Assembly: GCA_964622775.1 (NCBI GenBank)
Contig: CAZUSO010000066.1
Span: forward strand, 1-15,685
Direction: 5' to 3'
DNA: 15,685 bases
Source of the DNA: CAZUSO01 sp964622775
GTDB taxonomy: Bacteria > Bacteroidota > Bacteroidia > Chitinophagales > Chitinophagaceae
The notes beneath the pieces are model-generated. The model saw nothing but the letters and a program-made list of their open reading frames with translations. It had not been told where the DNA came from and searched no databases. Of this stretch, positions 8,427 through 15,092 are shown piece by piece; the stretch's first letter is position 1; every line of letters starts with the position of its first letter. Both the position numbers and the translations under genes were made by a program.

Positions 8427-8501
8427 AAAATGAATAAATATTTTGGATAAACGGAGGCTGTTAACTGTATATCTAATAGTTTAACAATTCAATAAGACAC
8501 G

Positions 8502-8509
8502 TAAAAGTA
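8502..8509 (-). promoter_or_regulatory. Weak candidate -7 element for the T9SS protein gene
   Basis: On the minus strand TACTTTTA differs in one base from TAnnTTTG. It lies about 75 bases before the start of the surface-protein gene, in the region that separates it from the divergent 88-residue gene. No clear -33 element accompanies it, so this is a tentative call. Confidence 0.25.
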
Positions 8510-8580
8510 AACAAATAGTTTGGAATTTTATTAAAAATAAAAAAGGGTTAATAGAAAGGATAGCAGATAAAAATTATTAT

Positions 8581-8588
8581 TACTTTTG
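8581..8588 (+). promoter_or_regulatory. -7 promoter element of the small gene/GT4 pair
   Basis: TACTTTTG is a perfect TAnnTTTG match. It lies 38 bases before the ATG of the 88-residue protein and points the right way. A -33 TTTG is not evident at about 20 bases upstream. It would drive the small gene and the glycosyltransferase behind it. Confidence 0.5.
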
Positions 8589-8626
8589 GGCGGATCATCT
8601 CGCATTATTATCGTTAAAGAACATCA

Positions 8627-8893
8627 ATGACAAACACACCTATTTTAAAGGAAGAGATCAAAAATTATGTCATTACCGCGGCGCCCGAAGACAATAGCCG
8701 ACACTGGTATAAGGAACTGGCTTATGCGGTTCGTCTGGGTAATGAATTTAAAGGAAAAACCGCCATCACCTTTCAGACTTCGGAAGGCTCCAAAACAGTA
8801 GAAACTACGGTTTGGTCGGTTACCGAAAATTACCTTCAGCTGAAAGGCGGTATCAGTATTCCCTTAAACAGCATAATCGATATTCATTTCTAA
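8627..8893 (+). CDS. Small protein of unknown function (88 aa)
   Basis: I do not recognise this family. The product is a soluble 88-residue protein with no signal peptide or membrane segment. The N-terminal half is helical in character (ILKEEIKNYVITAAPED, HWYKELAYAVRLGN). The C-terminal half looks like alternating beta strands (KTAITFQT, KTVETTVWSV, YLQLKGG, ISIPLNSIIDIHF), reminiscent of a small barrel or SH3-like fold; this is inference. It is likely real: a perfect TAnnTTTG element precedes it, coding-like composition runs through it, and the glycosyltransferase starts 25 bases after its stop on the same strand, so they should share an mRNA. A link to glycan synthesis rests on this neighbourhood only. 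Confidence 0.75.
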   Translation: MTNTPILKEEIKNYVITAAPEDNSRHWYKELAYAVRLGNEFKGKTAITFQTSEGSKTVETTVWSVTENYLQLKGGISIPLNSIIDIHF

Positions 8894-8918
8894 AATTACG
8901 GCAATTACATAAATTATT

Positions 8919-10046
8919 ATGCGCATTGCTGTTAATACAAGATTGCTGCTTAAAGACAAACTGGAAGGTATCGGCTGGTTTGCCAATGAAACATTATCCC
9001 GCATAGTAAAAAACCATCCCGAACATCAGTTTATTTTTTTCTTTGACCGGCCTTACCATCCTGATTTTGTGTTTGGCTCTAATGTAACTCCGGTTGTACT
9101 GGCTCCCCAGGCCCGCCATCCTTTTTTATATTATATCTGGTCTGAAAAAATTATTCCGCATGCATTAAAGAAGCACAGAGCAGATGTTTATTTTTCTCCG
9201 GAAGGGTTGGGTTGTATTCATACTAAAATACCCGTCTGCATTACCCTTCATGACTTAGCCTATAAGCACTATCCACAGTTTATGGATCGTCTGCACCGTT
9301 GGCATTACCGGCGTTTCTATCCTAAATACGCCCGTAGCGCTAAAAGGATTGTTACCGTTTCGGAGTTTACAAAGCAGGATATTATTCACGAATTTGGCAT
9401 TACACCGGAAAAAATAGACATTGTTTATAATGCAGGAAGGGAGGGTTTTGGCCCGTTGCCTTATCGGGAAAAAGAGGCGATAAAGGCACAGTTGACCGGG
9501 GGAAATGAATATTTTCTTTTTGTAGGCGCTATTCATCCCCGTAAAAATATCATCAACCTGCTAAAGGCATTTGTGAAATTCAAGCGTCGTCAACGCAGCA
9601 ATATGAAGCTGGTTATTGTTGGCCGGATGGCCTGGCAATTTGAAGAAGTTAGTCAGGCGAAAAACAGTATGCCTTATAAAGAGGATGTGATATGGATGGG
9701 GTATCTGGGAATAGAAGAGCTTACCCGTGTCAACGCTGCAGCCTACGCCTTAGTGTATCCTTCCGTTTTTGAAGGATTCGGGATACCCATCGTGGAAGCT
9801 ATGGAATCTCATGTGCCGGTTATTGTTTCCAACACTTCTTCCATGCCGGAAGTAGGCGGACCGGCGGCCTTGTTAGTGGACCCGGAATCACCGGAGGATA
9901 TTGCCGAAAAAATGGGGCAAATATATAAAGATGAAACGCTGCGCAGCCAACTGATCGCCAAAGCAATGATTCAAAAGGAAAAATTCAACTGGGATGTATC
10001 TGCAGCGCAGTTATGGGAATCCATCCTTAAAACAGGGTCATCCTGA
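8919..10046 (+). CDS. Glycosyltransferase family 4 (GT-B fold)
   Basis: This 375-residue cytoplasmic enzyme should transfer a sugar from a nucleotide-activated donor to a lipid- or glycan-linked acceptor with retention of configuration. An N-terminal Rossmann domain starts with MRIAVNTRLL and includes ITLHDLAY (108-115) and VTVSEFTK (146-152). The C-terminal domain carries the donor-phosphate pair R208-K209 in GAIHPRKN, and the GT4 signature EGFGIPIVE with E285 and E293. It then shows PVIVSNTSSMPEVGGPAALLVDP, typical of mannosyl- or glucosyl-type GT4 enzymes. The acceptor cannot be read from the sequence; lipopolysaccharide or exopolysaccharide is likely. There is no glycan cluster around it, only the preceding 88-residue gene. 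It converges on the TPR gene with a 26-base gap and no obvious terminator. Confidence 0.93.
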   Translation: MRIAVNTRLLLKDKLEGIGWFANETLSRIVKNHPEHQFIFFFDRPYHPDFVFGSNVTPVVLAPQARHPFLYYIWSEKIIPHALKKHRADVYFSPEGLGCIHTKIPVCITLHDLAYKHYPQFMDRLHRWHYRRFYPKYARSAKRIVTVSEFTKQDIIHEFGITPEKIDIVYNAGREGFGPLPYREKEAIKAQLTGGNEYFLFVGAIHPRKNIINLLKAFVKFKRRQRSNMKLVIVGRMAWQFEEVSQAKNSMPYKEDVIWMGYLGIEELTRVNAAAYALVYPSVFEGFGIPIVEAMESHVPVIVSNTSSMPEVGGPAALLVDPESPEDIAEKMGQIYKDETLRSQLIAKAMIQKEKFNWDVSAAQLWESILKTGSS

Positions 10047-10072
10047 TCAGTTTGTACATGGGGGACATGGTA

Positions 10073-11581
10073 TCAGCTTCCGCCCAGCCGGTCGATACCT
10101 GCTTTGGCATTTTGTTCCAGCGAGGATTCAAAATCATGATCTTTCATATTGATGCACTGCCTGTAATAGTCAATGGCCTTTGACTTTTGTCCGCGGTCTT
10201 CATATATTTTCCCCAGTTCCAGCGCCGCCCGCGCACCAAATTGTTCCGGCCGGTCAGCGCCCAGCTTAACGGCAGCTTCCAGTAATGGAATGGCACGGGC
10301 ATCCTGTCCGGTCAGCTGGCAGATTTTTCCGTACCGGTAGAGATATTCCAGGCGATCGGCATCTGCACTATAATCTTCCATGTGCATCGTGCCGAATAAA
10401 GCCAGCGCCTCGTCAAAATATCCGCCGTCACTGTAAAGACGCACCTTCAATAAATTTGCATCCGGAATAAAGCTGCCCTGTGCAAAGCGCTGCGCCTGCT
10501 TGTCGGCATCTGCTAATGTGGTACCGGATCTCAGGATTTTGTTTTTATAGCTGTTACCGGTTTCCACATCGCCCGTTGAATAATAATAAAGGCTTATCTT
10601 CTGGTAAGCGTCTTTAATATAAATGCGACCACGGTTTTTGGAAAGAAACCGTTGAAAATAGGCCACGCAATCCTCGTCCTGCTTGAACAGCAGGGCATTG
10701 CCAATCATATAATTGAAAACCGGAACCTCCATATAGGCAGCGCCGGTTGTCACAGAGGCCAAAGTCTGTTCGGCAACAGCTGCTTTATTATCATTTAAAG
10801 CAATACTTGCTTTCATATAGGCAAACAGGTAATTGTTCTTATAATCCAGATCGCTGGCCTCCAGGTATTTCCACACGGCTTCCCGTTCCGACAACAGGTA
10901 AAATTTCAGATAGCAATAATACATGATGGCTTCCTGGCGCATCTGAGCAGTGGAGGCATCGCGGGTGTTAAGAAAATTTACAATCTGTGCCGTCCCGTTC
11001 CTGACATTTCCTTTCAGGCCAAGCATACTGGCTATCCATTTGTATTTTTCGGGAACAGTACCCACAATAGCCTGTTCTAATCCGAATAATAACTGGTTGT
11101 ATTTGAATGTGGGGAATTTCTTTCTGTTTTCTTTGAGATACAAAAAAGATTTACGGAATTCCACACCGGCCTGAAAATTTTCTTCAAAACGAATCCGGAT
11201 CGCCGCCCACTGAAAATACAAAACCGCTTTACTGTAACGATACCAGGGAGAATTGAGATCGCCTTTTTCTATTAAGGCAAGACGGGCATCCAGGTTATTT
11301 TTCCGTTTTTTATACTCGGCCGGATCCCCGTTAAAAAGCAGGGTCAGACAATCTCCGTAATTGGCAATCATGACCGGAATCAGGTTTCGTGGATGCTCCC
11401 TAAGCTCTTGTTGCAACAGTAGATTCGCTTCATTGATCCTCATGGAAACCATCGACTCATAAGCGCTTTTACAACGGTTGTTATAATCAAAATAATATTT
11501 GTCCGTTGCCGCCCGAACAGCCGCCGCCGCAAAGAGCAGGAGAAAAAGGAGCGAAAGTCTTTTTTTCAGTATTGGCATCAT
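10073..11581 (-). CDS. Exported tetratricopeptide-repeat protein
   Basis: The 502-residue product has a Sec signal peptide (KKRLSLLFLLLFAAAAVRA, cut near residue 24; no lipobox cysteine) and is otherwise all-helical. Degenerate helix pairs fill the middle. The clearest TPR-like units are near the C-terminus: EYLYRYGKICQLTGQDARAI, ARAALELGKIYEDRGQKSKAI and DYYRQC. TPR arrays bind other proteins, so it is probably a periplasmic or outer-membrane-associated scaffold; the partner is unknown. Two adjacent ATG codons could start it, differing by one residue. A perfect TAnnTTTG element lies eight bases before the first. That implies its own nearly leaderless transcript, although kdsC lies only 33 bases upstream on the same strand. 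I do not recognise a named family. Confidence 0.85.
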   Translation of the reverse strand: MMPILKKRLSLLFLLLFAAAAVRAATDKYYFDYNNRCKSAYESMVSMRINEANLLLQQELREHPRNLIPVMIANYGDCLTLLFNGDPAEYKKRKNNLDARLALIEKGDLNSPWYRYSKAVLYFQWAAIRIRFEENFQAGVEFRKSFLYLKENRKKFPTFKYNQLLFGLEQAIVGTVPEKYKWIASMLGLKGNVRNGTAQIVNFLNTRDASTAQMRQEAIMYYCYLKFYLLSEREAVWKYLEASDLDYKNNYLFAYMKASIALNDNKAAVAEQTLASVTTGAAYMEVPVFNYMIGNALLFKQDEDCVAYFQRFLSKNRGRIYIKDAYQKISLYYYSTGDVETGNSYKNKILRSGTTLADADKQAQRFAQGSFIPDANLLKVRLYSDGGYFDEALALFGTMHMEDYSADADRLEYLYRYGKICQLTGQDARAIPLLEAAVKLGADRPEQFGARAALELGKIYEDRGQKSKAIDYYRQCINMKDHDFESSLEQNAKAGIDRLGGS

Positions 11582-11589
11582 ATAGCCGG

Positions 11590-11597
11590 CAAAGGTA
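11590..11597 (-). promoter_or_regulatory. -7 promoter element of the TPR gene (TACCTTTG)
   Basis: On the minus strand TACCTTTG is a perfect TAnnTTTG match ending eight bases before the TPR protein ATG. Transcription would begin at or a few bases before the start codon. A -33 TTTG is not evident at the usual distance, which would fall inside the end of kdsC. Confidence 0.5.
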
Positions 11598-11614
11598 AGT
11601 GAATATAAATATTT

Positions 11615-12133
11615 CTATGAATGAGCATTATCGTTCTCATTCCAGTCGCCGGCAATCTTCAAAACCTTTTCGATCACGTCTCTTGCGCATCCTGCTCCCC
11701 CCGCCTGTGGTGCAATATATCGGGAAAGCTGCCGCACTTCAGTAGCAGCATCGCGTGGGCAACAAGGCAGGCCGGCTATTTGCATCGCTGCAATATCCGG
11801 CATATCATCCCCCATAAACAGTACCTGCTCTCTCGATACGCTATGTTGTTTCATTAGTTGCTCCAGCACGTTTTTTTTGTCCTTCACCCCGATAAATACA
11901 TTGGTAACACCCAGATTTGCAAGCCGGAGTTTTACTGCTGCCGACCGTCCGCCGGATATTACCCAAACACGATACCGCTTCTTAACAGCCAGTTGCAATG
12001 CATAGCCGTCTTTGATATTCATGCGTCGCAGCAGCTCACCACTTTCCTGCACATGCAGCATACCATCAGTCAGCACCCCGTCTATATCAAAAACAAATAC
12101 TTTAATTTTTTCAAATAATTCCAGCACATTCAT
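11615..12133 (-). CDS. kdsC: 3-deoxy-D-manno-octulosonate 8-phosphate phosphatase (KdsC-type)
   Basis: KdsC hydrolyses Kdo-8-phosphate to Kdo, the sugar that joins lipid A to the lipopolysaccharide core; it acts as a cytoplasmic tetramer. This 172-residue protein is a cap-less HAD of the YrbI/IIIC type. It has motif I DIDGVLTDG with Asp16 and Asp18, motif II Ser60 in VISGGRS, motif III Lys86, and motif IV GDDMPD with Asp109/Asp110 and Asp113. The C-terminal GGAGCARDVIE at 145-155 is the family tail that reaches the neighbouring active site. The length is normal. No other Kdo genes are adjacent. A sialic-acid-type phosphatase domain (as in CMP-sialate enzymes) is related, but KdsC is the more likely reading. 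A perfect promoter element lies just upstream. Confidence 0.9.
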   Translation of the reverse strand: MNVLELFEKIKVFVFDIDGVLTDGMLHVQESGELLRRMNIKDGYALQLAVKKRYRVWVISGGRSAAVKLRLANLGVTNVFIGVKDKKNVLEQLMKQHSVSREQVLFMGDDMPDIAAMQIAGLPCCPRDAATEVRQLSRYIAPQAGGAGCARDVIEKVLKIAGDWNENDNAHS

Positions 12134-12154
12134 CCGGTTATAAATTTAATGACG

Positions 12155-12189
12155 CAAAAATAAGCGCTTTAATGGCTCATAACGAAAAA
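12155..12189 (-). promoter_or_regulatory. kdsC promoter (-7 TATTTTTG, possible -33 TTTTTCG)
   Basis: On the minus strand TATTTTTG (12155-12162) matches TAnnTTTG perfectly, 21 bases before the kdsC ATG. TTTTTCG (12183-12189), 20 bases further upstream, is close to the -33 TTTG element at the usual spacing. It is divergent from the rhomboid promoter. Confidence 0.6.
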
Positions 12190-12206
12190 CAGAATACCTA
12201 TTTACT

Positions 12207-12214
12207 TATTTTCG
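12207..12214 (+). promoter_or_regulatory. Candidate rhomboid -7 element (TATTTTCG)
   Basis: TATTTTCG differs from TAnnTTTG in one base and ends six bases before the ATG, the same close layout as at uvrB. It is divergent from the kdsC promoter, so the 87-base spacer holds two back-to-back promoters. Confidence 0.4.
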
Positions 12215-12220
12215 CAATCT

Positions 12221-12832
12221 ATGAGTATTAATATCGTTATCATCATCCTCACCGCTATAATTTCCGTTATGGCATTCCGGAATCAGCAGCTGTTAGATGA
12301 ATTGTTGCTATGGCCGCAGAAAATGAAAGGGCGCACGGAGCAATTATACCGCCTGCTGACTGCGGGTTTCGTGCATGCGGACTATACGCATCTCGGATTC
12401 AATATGTTTACGCTTTACTTTTTCGGAGAAATATTAGCAGGCCGGCAAAGCGGCATAGGACCTTCGTATTTCCTGCTGTTATACCTCACAGGTATCATCA
12501 TCTCGTGCATTCCATCTTTTATTAAACACAAAAACAATCCGGCCTACCGTTCTCTTGGTGCTTCGGGAGGCGTTGCCGCTGTAGTTTTTGCAATGATTTA
12601 TTTATATCCCTGGGAGAAGATTTATATCTTCTTTATTCCGGTGGGTATTCCCTGCGTACTATATGCCGTCTTGTACCTGGCTTATACTATCTATATGTCC
12701 CGTAGCGGGAAAGGTATTGTCAATCACGATGCGCATCTCTGGGGTTCCGTATATGGTCTGCTGTTTATGGTCTGCATTGATCCATCGCACGGAACGTATT
12801 TCATCCAGCAAATCAGTCAATGGAGGTTTTAA
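12221..12832 (+). CDS. Rhomboid family intramembrane serine protease
   Basis: Rhomboids cleave substrate proteins within the inner membrane using a Ser-His dyad. This 203-residue protein has about six hydrophobic helices. The conserved H-x-x-x-N segment is HLGFNM (Asn61), the nucleophile is Ser115 in LGASGG, and the general base is His172 in DAHLWG. The usual AHLGG motif is altered to AHLWG, with Trp174 in place of Gly. The length fits the short bacterial type without an extra N-terminal domain. Its substrate is unknown. It is transcribed alone: divergent from kdsC, and its stop codon is followed four bases later by the strong terminator shared with the ribosomal operon. No Shine-Dalgarno is present. 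Confidence 0.93.
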   Translation: MSINIVIIILTAIISVMAFRNQQLLDELLLWPQKMKGRTEQLYRLLTAGFVHADYTHLGFNMFTLYFFGEILAGRQSGIGPSYFLLLYLTGIIISCIPSFIKHKNNPAYRSLGASGGVAAVVFAMIYLYPWEKIYIFFIPVGIPCVLYAVLYLAYTIYMSRSGKGIVNHDAHLWGSVYGLLFMVCIDPSHGTYFIQQISQWRF

Positions 12833-12836
12833 AAAG

Positions 12837-12876
12837 AAAGAGGCCTGAACCGATTATTCCGGTTCAGGCCTCTTTT
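12837..12876. terminator. Bidirectional intrinsic terminator
   Basis: A perfect 16-bp stem, 12837-12852 paired with 12860-12875, has a 7-base loop. It reads AAAGAGGCC from either end, and T residues follow on both strands. It closes the rhomboid gene on the plus strand and the rplM-rpsI-rpsB operon on the minus strand. Confidence 0.95.
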
Positions 12877-12919
12877 AATAATGGAGTAAACATTGTCCGA
12901 TACCATGTGGCGGGGGGAA

Positions 12920-13810
12920 TTATCTTTTAGCAGCTCCGCCGGACGGCTTACGGCCTCCGCCTGCTGCGCCGGTATTACGGCGGCGGGTTCCTGCCGGCTT
13001 GGCACTGCCTGGTTTTTCTGATTTCTTATCCGCATCATCTTCGTCCAAATCCAGCCCGCGGAGACGTTCTGTAGTAGCAATTTCTTCCTGATCTTCCGAT
13101 TCGGCTTCCTTATCCTGTGCCCGTTCTTCCAGGCCTTCGATGATGGCAGCGGTAAGATAATTAGTGATGATAGCTATGGATTTAGTTGCATCATCATTAG
13201 CGGGAATAGAGAAATCTACTTTGGTAGGATCGCTGTTGGTGTCCACCATAGCAAAGGTAGAGATACCAAGGCGTTTGGCTTCTGCCAGGGCAATATGCTC
13301 GTGAGTGATATCTACGATGAATAAAGCGGCGGGAGTACGACCCATCTGAGCGATACCGCCCAATACCTTTTCCATCTTATCCTTGCTGCGGGTTAGGGTC
13401 AGGCGTTCCTTTTTCGTCACGCTGTCCAGGGTACCATCATTCAGCATTTTATCAATGCTCTGCATTTTCTTTACACTCTTACGGATGGTTTGAAAATTGG
13501 TGAGCATACCGCCTAACCAGCGTTCCGTAACGTAAGGCATATTGGTTTTGCTGGCCGCTTCGGCAACGATTTCTTTAGCTTGCTTCTTAGTGGCCACAAA
13601 CATGATTTTTTTGCCGCTTTTAGCAATTGATTTCAGCGCAGCAGCCGCATCCTGAAGTCCTTCAATGGTCTTATTCAGATCAATGATATGAATGCCGTTT
13701 TTTTCCGTGAAGATATAAGGCAGCATCTTGGGATTCCATTTTTTTCTTTGGTGTCCAAAATGCACGCCGGCTTCCAGTAACTGCTGATGTAATGATTTAT
13801 TTTCTTCCAT
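12920..13810 (-). CDS. rpsB: 30S ribosomal protein uS2, with C-terminal tail
   Basis: S2 is a late-assembling protein of the small subunit, lying on its back near the platform and the 3' end of 16S rRNA. The core (1 to about 230) is complete: LLEAGVHFGHQRKKWNPKM at 11-29, IIDLNKT at 42-48, ERWLGGMLTNF at 96-106, and VDITHE and the SIPANDD segment at 201-207. Unlike the roughly 240-residue S2 of Escherichia coli, it goes on for about 65 residues. That tail is an acidic part (QDKEAESEDQEE, DLDEDDADKK) followed by a basic glycine-rich end (GTRRRNT, GGGRKPSGGAAKR), and is likely disordered. It is the last gene of the operon, 63 bases behind rpsI, and ends at a terminator instead of continuing into tsf. 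There is no Shine-Dalgarno. Confidence 0.98.
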   Translation of the reverse strand: MEENKSLHQQLLEAGVHFGHQRKKWNPKMLPYIFTEKNGIHIIDLNKTIEGLQDAAAALKSIAKSGKKIMFVATKKQAKEIVAEAASKTNMPYVTERWLGGMLTNFQTIRKSVKKMQSIDKMLNDGTLDSVTKKERLTLTRSKDKMEKVLGGIAQMGRTPAALFIVDITHEHIALAEAKRLGISTFAMVDTNSDPTKVDFSIPANDDATKSIAIITNYLTAAIIEGLEERAQDKEAESEDQEEIATTERLRGLDLDEDDADKKSEKPGSAKPAGTRRRNTGAAGGGRKPSGGAAKR

Positions 13811-13873
13811 TGTTTGGAATATTGAAGATGTGTTATTGAAAAATTTTTTTTATTAAATGTGCTTAAAACGGAA

Positions 13874-14263
13874 TTAACGTTTAGAGAACTGGAAGCTGCG
13901 GCGGGCTTTCGCTTTACCGAATTTCTTACGTTCCACAACACGGGGATCACGGCGAAGTAATCCCTGCTTTTTCAACGCGGGACGGTAGTCCGAGTTCACC
14001 TCACACAAAGCACGTGCAATACCCAGCTTAATAGCCTCAGCCTGTCCTTTAGGGCCTCCACCCTGCACATTCACCATAATATCAAACTGATCCAATGCTT
14101 CGATTGTTTTCAGCGGCAGCTCTACCTGGTTTTGCAAATAAATCAGGGGGAAGTAATTCTTGTAATCCTTTTCGTTTACTTTCACTTCACCCGTGCCTTT
14201 GATTAAATAAATGCGTGCTACGGCTTCTTTACGGCGACCAAGGGCATTTGTTTGTTTTTCCAT
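13874..14263 (-). CDS. rpsI: 30S ribosomal protein uS9
   Basis: S9 is a small-subunit head protein whose C-terminal tail reaches into the decoding P site. The 129-residue protein shows the family marks. GRRKEAVARIYL lies near the N-terminus, GGGPKGQAEAIKLGIARAL at about 69-87, and LLRRDPRVVERKKFGKAKARR near the end. The invariant last residues SKR, which contact P-site tRNA, are intact. The length is standard. It is co-transcribed with rplM (38 bases upstream) and rpsB (63 bases downstream), the usual Bacteroidota order. The upstream spacer is purine-rich (AAAAAG about 16 bases before the ATG) but lacks a well-placed Shine-Dalgarno. Confidence 0.98.
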   Translation of the reverse strand: MEKQTNALGRRKEAVARIYLIKGTGEVKVNEKDYKNYFPLIYLQNQVELPLKTIEALDQFDIMVNVQGGGPKGQAEAIKLGIARALCEVNSDYRPALKKQGLLRRDPRVVERKKFGKAKARRSFQFSKR

Positions 14264-14301
14264 TTTATATGATTATTCTTTTTCCGGAACGGAATGGTTA
14301 T

Positions 14302-14751
14302 TTAAAATTTGAATTCTTTAGGTTGTTGGGCTTTATGCGGATGTTCGGCGCCTTCGTACACAAACAGCTTTTTCACCATCTGACGACCCAAACGGTTTTT
14401 GGGAAGCATACCCTTTACGGCACGTTCAATAACGGCATTGGGGCGACGATTCATCAGGCTTTTGGCGGTTTCAATCCGCTGACCGCCAGGGTAGCCGGTG
14501 TAATGTTGGTATTCCTTATCTTCCAGTTTGTTACCGGTCAGTACGATTTTCCCGGAGTTGATCACTACCACATAATCGCCGCAATCGAAATGCGGGGTAT
14601 AATAAGCGCGGTGCTTACCCCGTAAAACCGTAGCAATTTTGGAGCAGAAACGACCTAAAGTTTGGTTAGTGGCGTCCGCTACATACCATTCGCGTTTTAC
14701 GATGCTGTCGTTAGCCGACTTTGTTCTGTAGCTTAATTGTTTTAAAGACAT
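14302..14751 (-). CDS. rplM: 50S ribosomal protein uL13
   Basis: L13 is an early-assembly protein of the large subunit. The 149-residue protein has the full family layout. REWYVADATNQTLGRFCSKIA lies at 20-40 (given here in shortened form: REWYVADA and GRFCSKIA). LRGKH follows, then the nucleotide-like fold core CGDYVVVINSGKIVLTG, the HYTGYPGG turn, and AVKGMLPKNRLGRQMVKKL with the terminal YEGAEHPH motif. It heads the rplM-rpsI-rpsB operon. It is the only gene in the window with a clear Shine-Dalgarno, and it has a roughly 60-base leader able to fold, so control at the translation level is plausible. L13 is known to repress its own operon in Escherichia coli; whether that holds here is inference. 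Confidence 0.98.
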   Translation of the reverse strand: MSLKQLSYRTKSANDSIVKREWYVADATNQTLGRFCSKIATVLRGKHRAYYTPHFDCGDYVVVINSGKIVLTGNKLEDKEYQHYTGYPGGQRIETAKSLMNRRPNAVIERAVKGMLPKNRLGRQMVKKLFVYEGAEHPHKAQQPKEFKF

Positions 14752-14812
14752 TTTATTATCCTTTTACTTATTGATTTTAAACAGTTAAATCCCGCTGATA
14801 TATTCATTCGGG
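14752..14812 (-). promoter_or_regulatory. Structured rplM 5' leader, possible L13 autoregulatory element
   Basis: Between the inferred transcription start and the ATG the minus strand can fold two helices. One is a long-range CCCG/CGGG pairing (14809-14812 with 14791-14794). The other is a 7-bp stem with one bulged A and loop CTGT (14773-14791). The two share the base at 14791, so they compete or stack. The second stem ends eight bases before the AAAAGGA. I recall a ribosomal leader class for L13 in Bacteroidia, but cannot check that this sequence matches it. Confidence 0.45.
14759..14765 (-). promoter_or_regulatory. rplM Shine-Dalgarno (AAAAGGA)
   Basis: AAAAGGA lies seven bases before the rplM ATG on the minus strand. 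It contains AGGA, complementary to the 16S 3' end. None of the other genes in the window has an AGG-containing site at this distance, which fits the known loss of Shine-Dalgarno use in Bacteroidota and marks this site as special. Confidence 0.65.
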
Positions 14813-14815
14813 GTG

Positions 14816-14848
14816 CAAAGGTACATTTTGGGTATTTAACTGCCAAAA
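14816..14848 (-). promoter_or_regulatory. rplM operon promoter (-33 TTTTG, -7 TACCTTTG)
   Basis: On the minus strand TTTTG (14844-14848) and a perfect TACCTTTG (14816-14823) are separated by 20 bases, matching the Bacteroidota housekeeping sigma consensus. Transcription should start near 14810 and leave a leader of about 60 bases. This is the best full promoter in the window. Confidence 0.75.
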
Positions 14849-15050
14849 TATTTATTAGCTTTTTTCGACTTATTTTTATAAAAAGCTGAATTACAGCAAT
14901 ATTTTTGACTTATTAGATTATAGTTGGATTCACTTTTTTTAAAAAATATGGCATTGTTAATCTCATATTTGATTTGTCAAATTTTAACCTGTGATCACTC
15001 TCCCACCATCCATCAACAATATTTTATCATCGTTTTAAGCCTAATGCCCT
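14849..15050. other. AT-rich spacer between rplM promoter and DUF1232 gene
   Basis: I see no gene here. The spacer holds an AGCTTTTT/AAAAAGCT inverted pair (14857-14864 and 14880-14887), a poly-T/poly-A stretch around 14934-14946, and the 8-bp palindrome GTGATCAC at 14991-14998. The A/T tracts just upstream of the rplM promoter could act as an activating UP-like region, but that is only inference. Confidence 0.5.
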
Positions 15051-15058
15051 TACCTTAG
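15051..15058 (+). promoter_or_regulatory. Candidate -7 element of the DUF1232 gene (TACCTTAG)
   Basis: TACCTTAG has one mismatch to TAnnTTTG. It lies 34 bases before the preferred ATG at 15093 and only 10 bases before the alternative TTG at 15069. No well-spaced -33 element is visible. Confidence 0.35.
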
Positions 15059-15092
15059 CATATATTCATTGCATAAACTAATAAGACTAAAG

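Noticed and set aside
14991..14998. GTGATCAC palindrome as a CRP/FNR-type site
   Set aside because: An 8-bp core lacks the full spaced half-sites of those regulators and such palindromes occur by chance in this amount of DNA.
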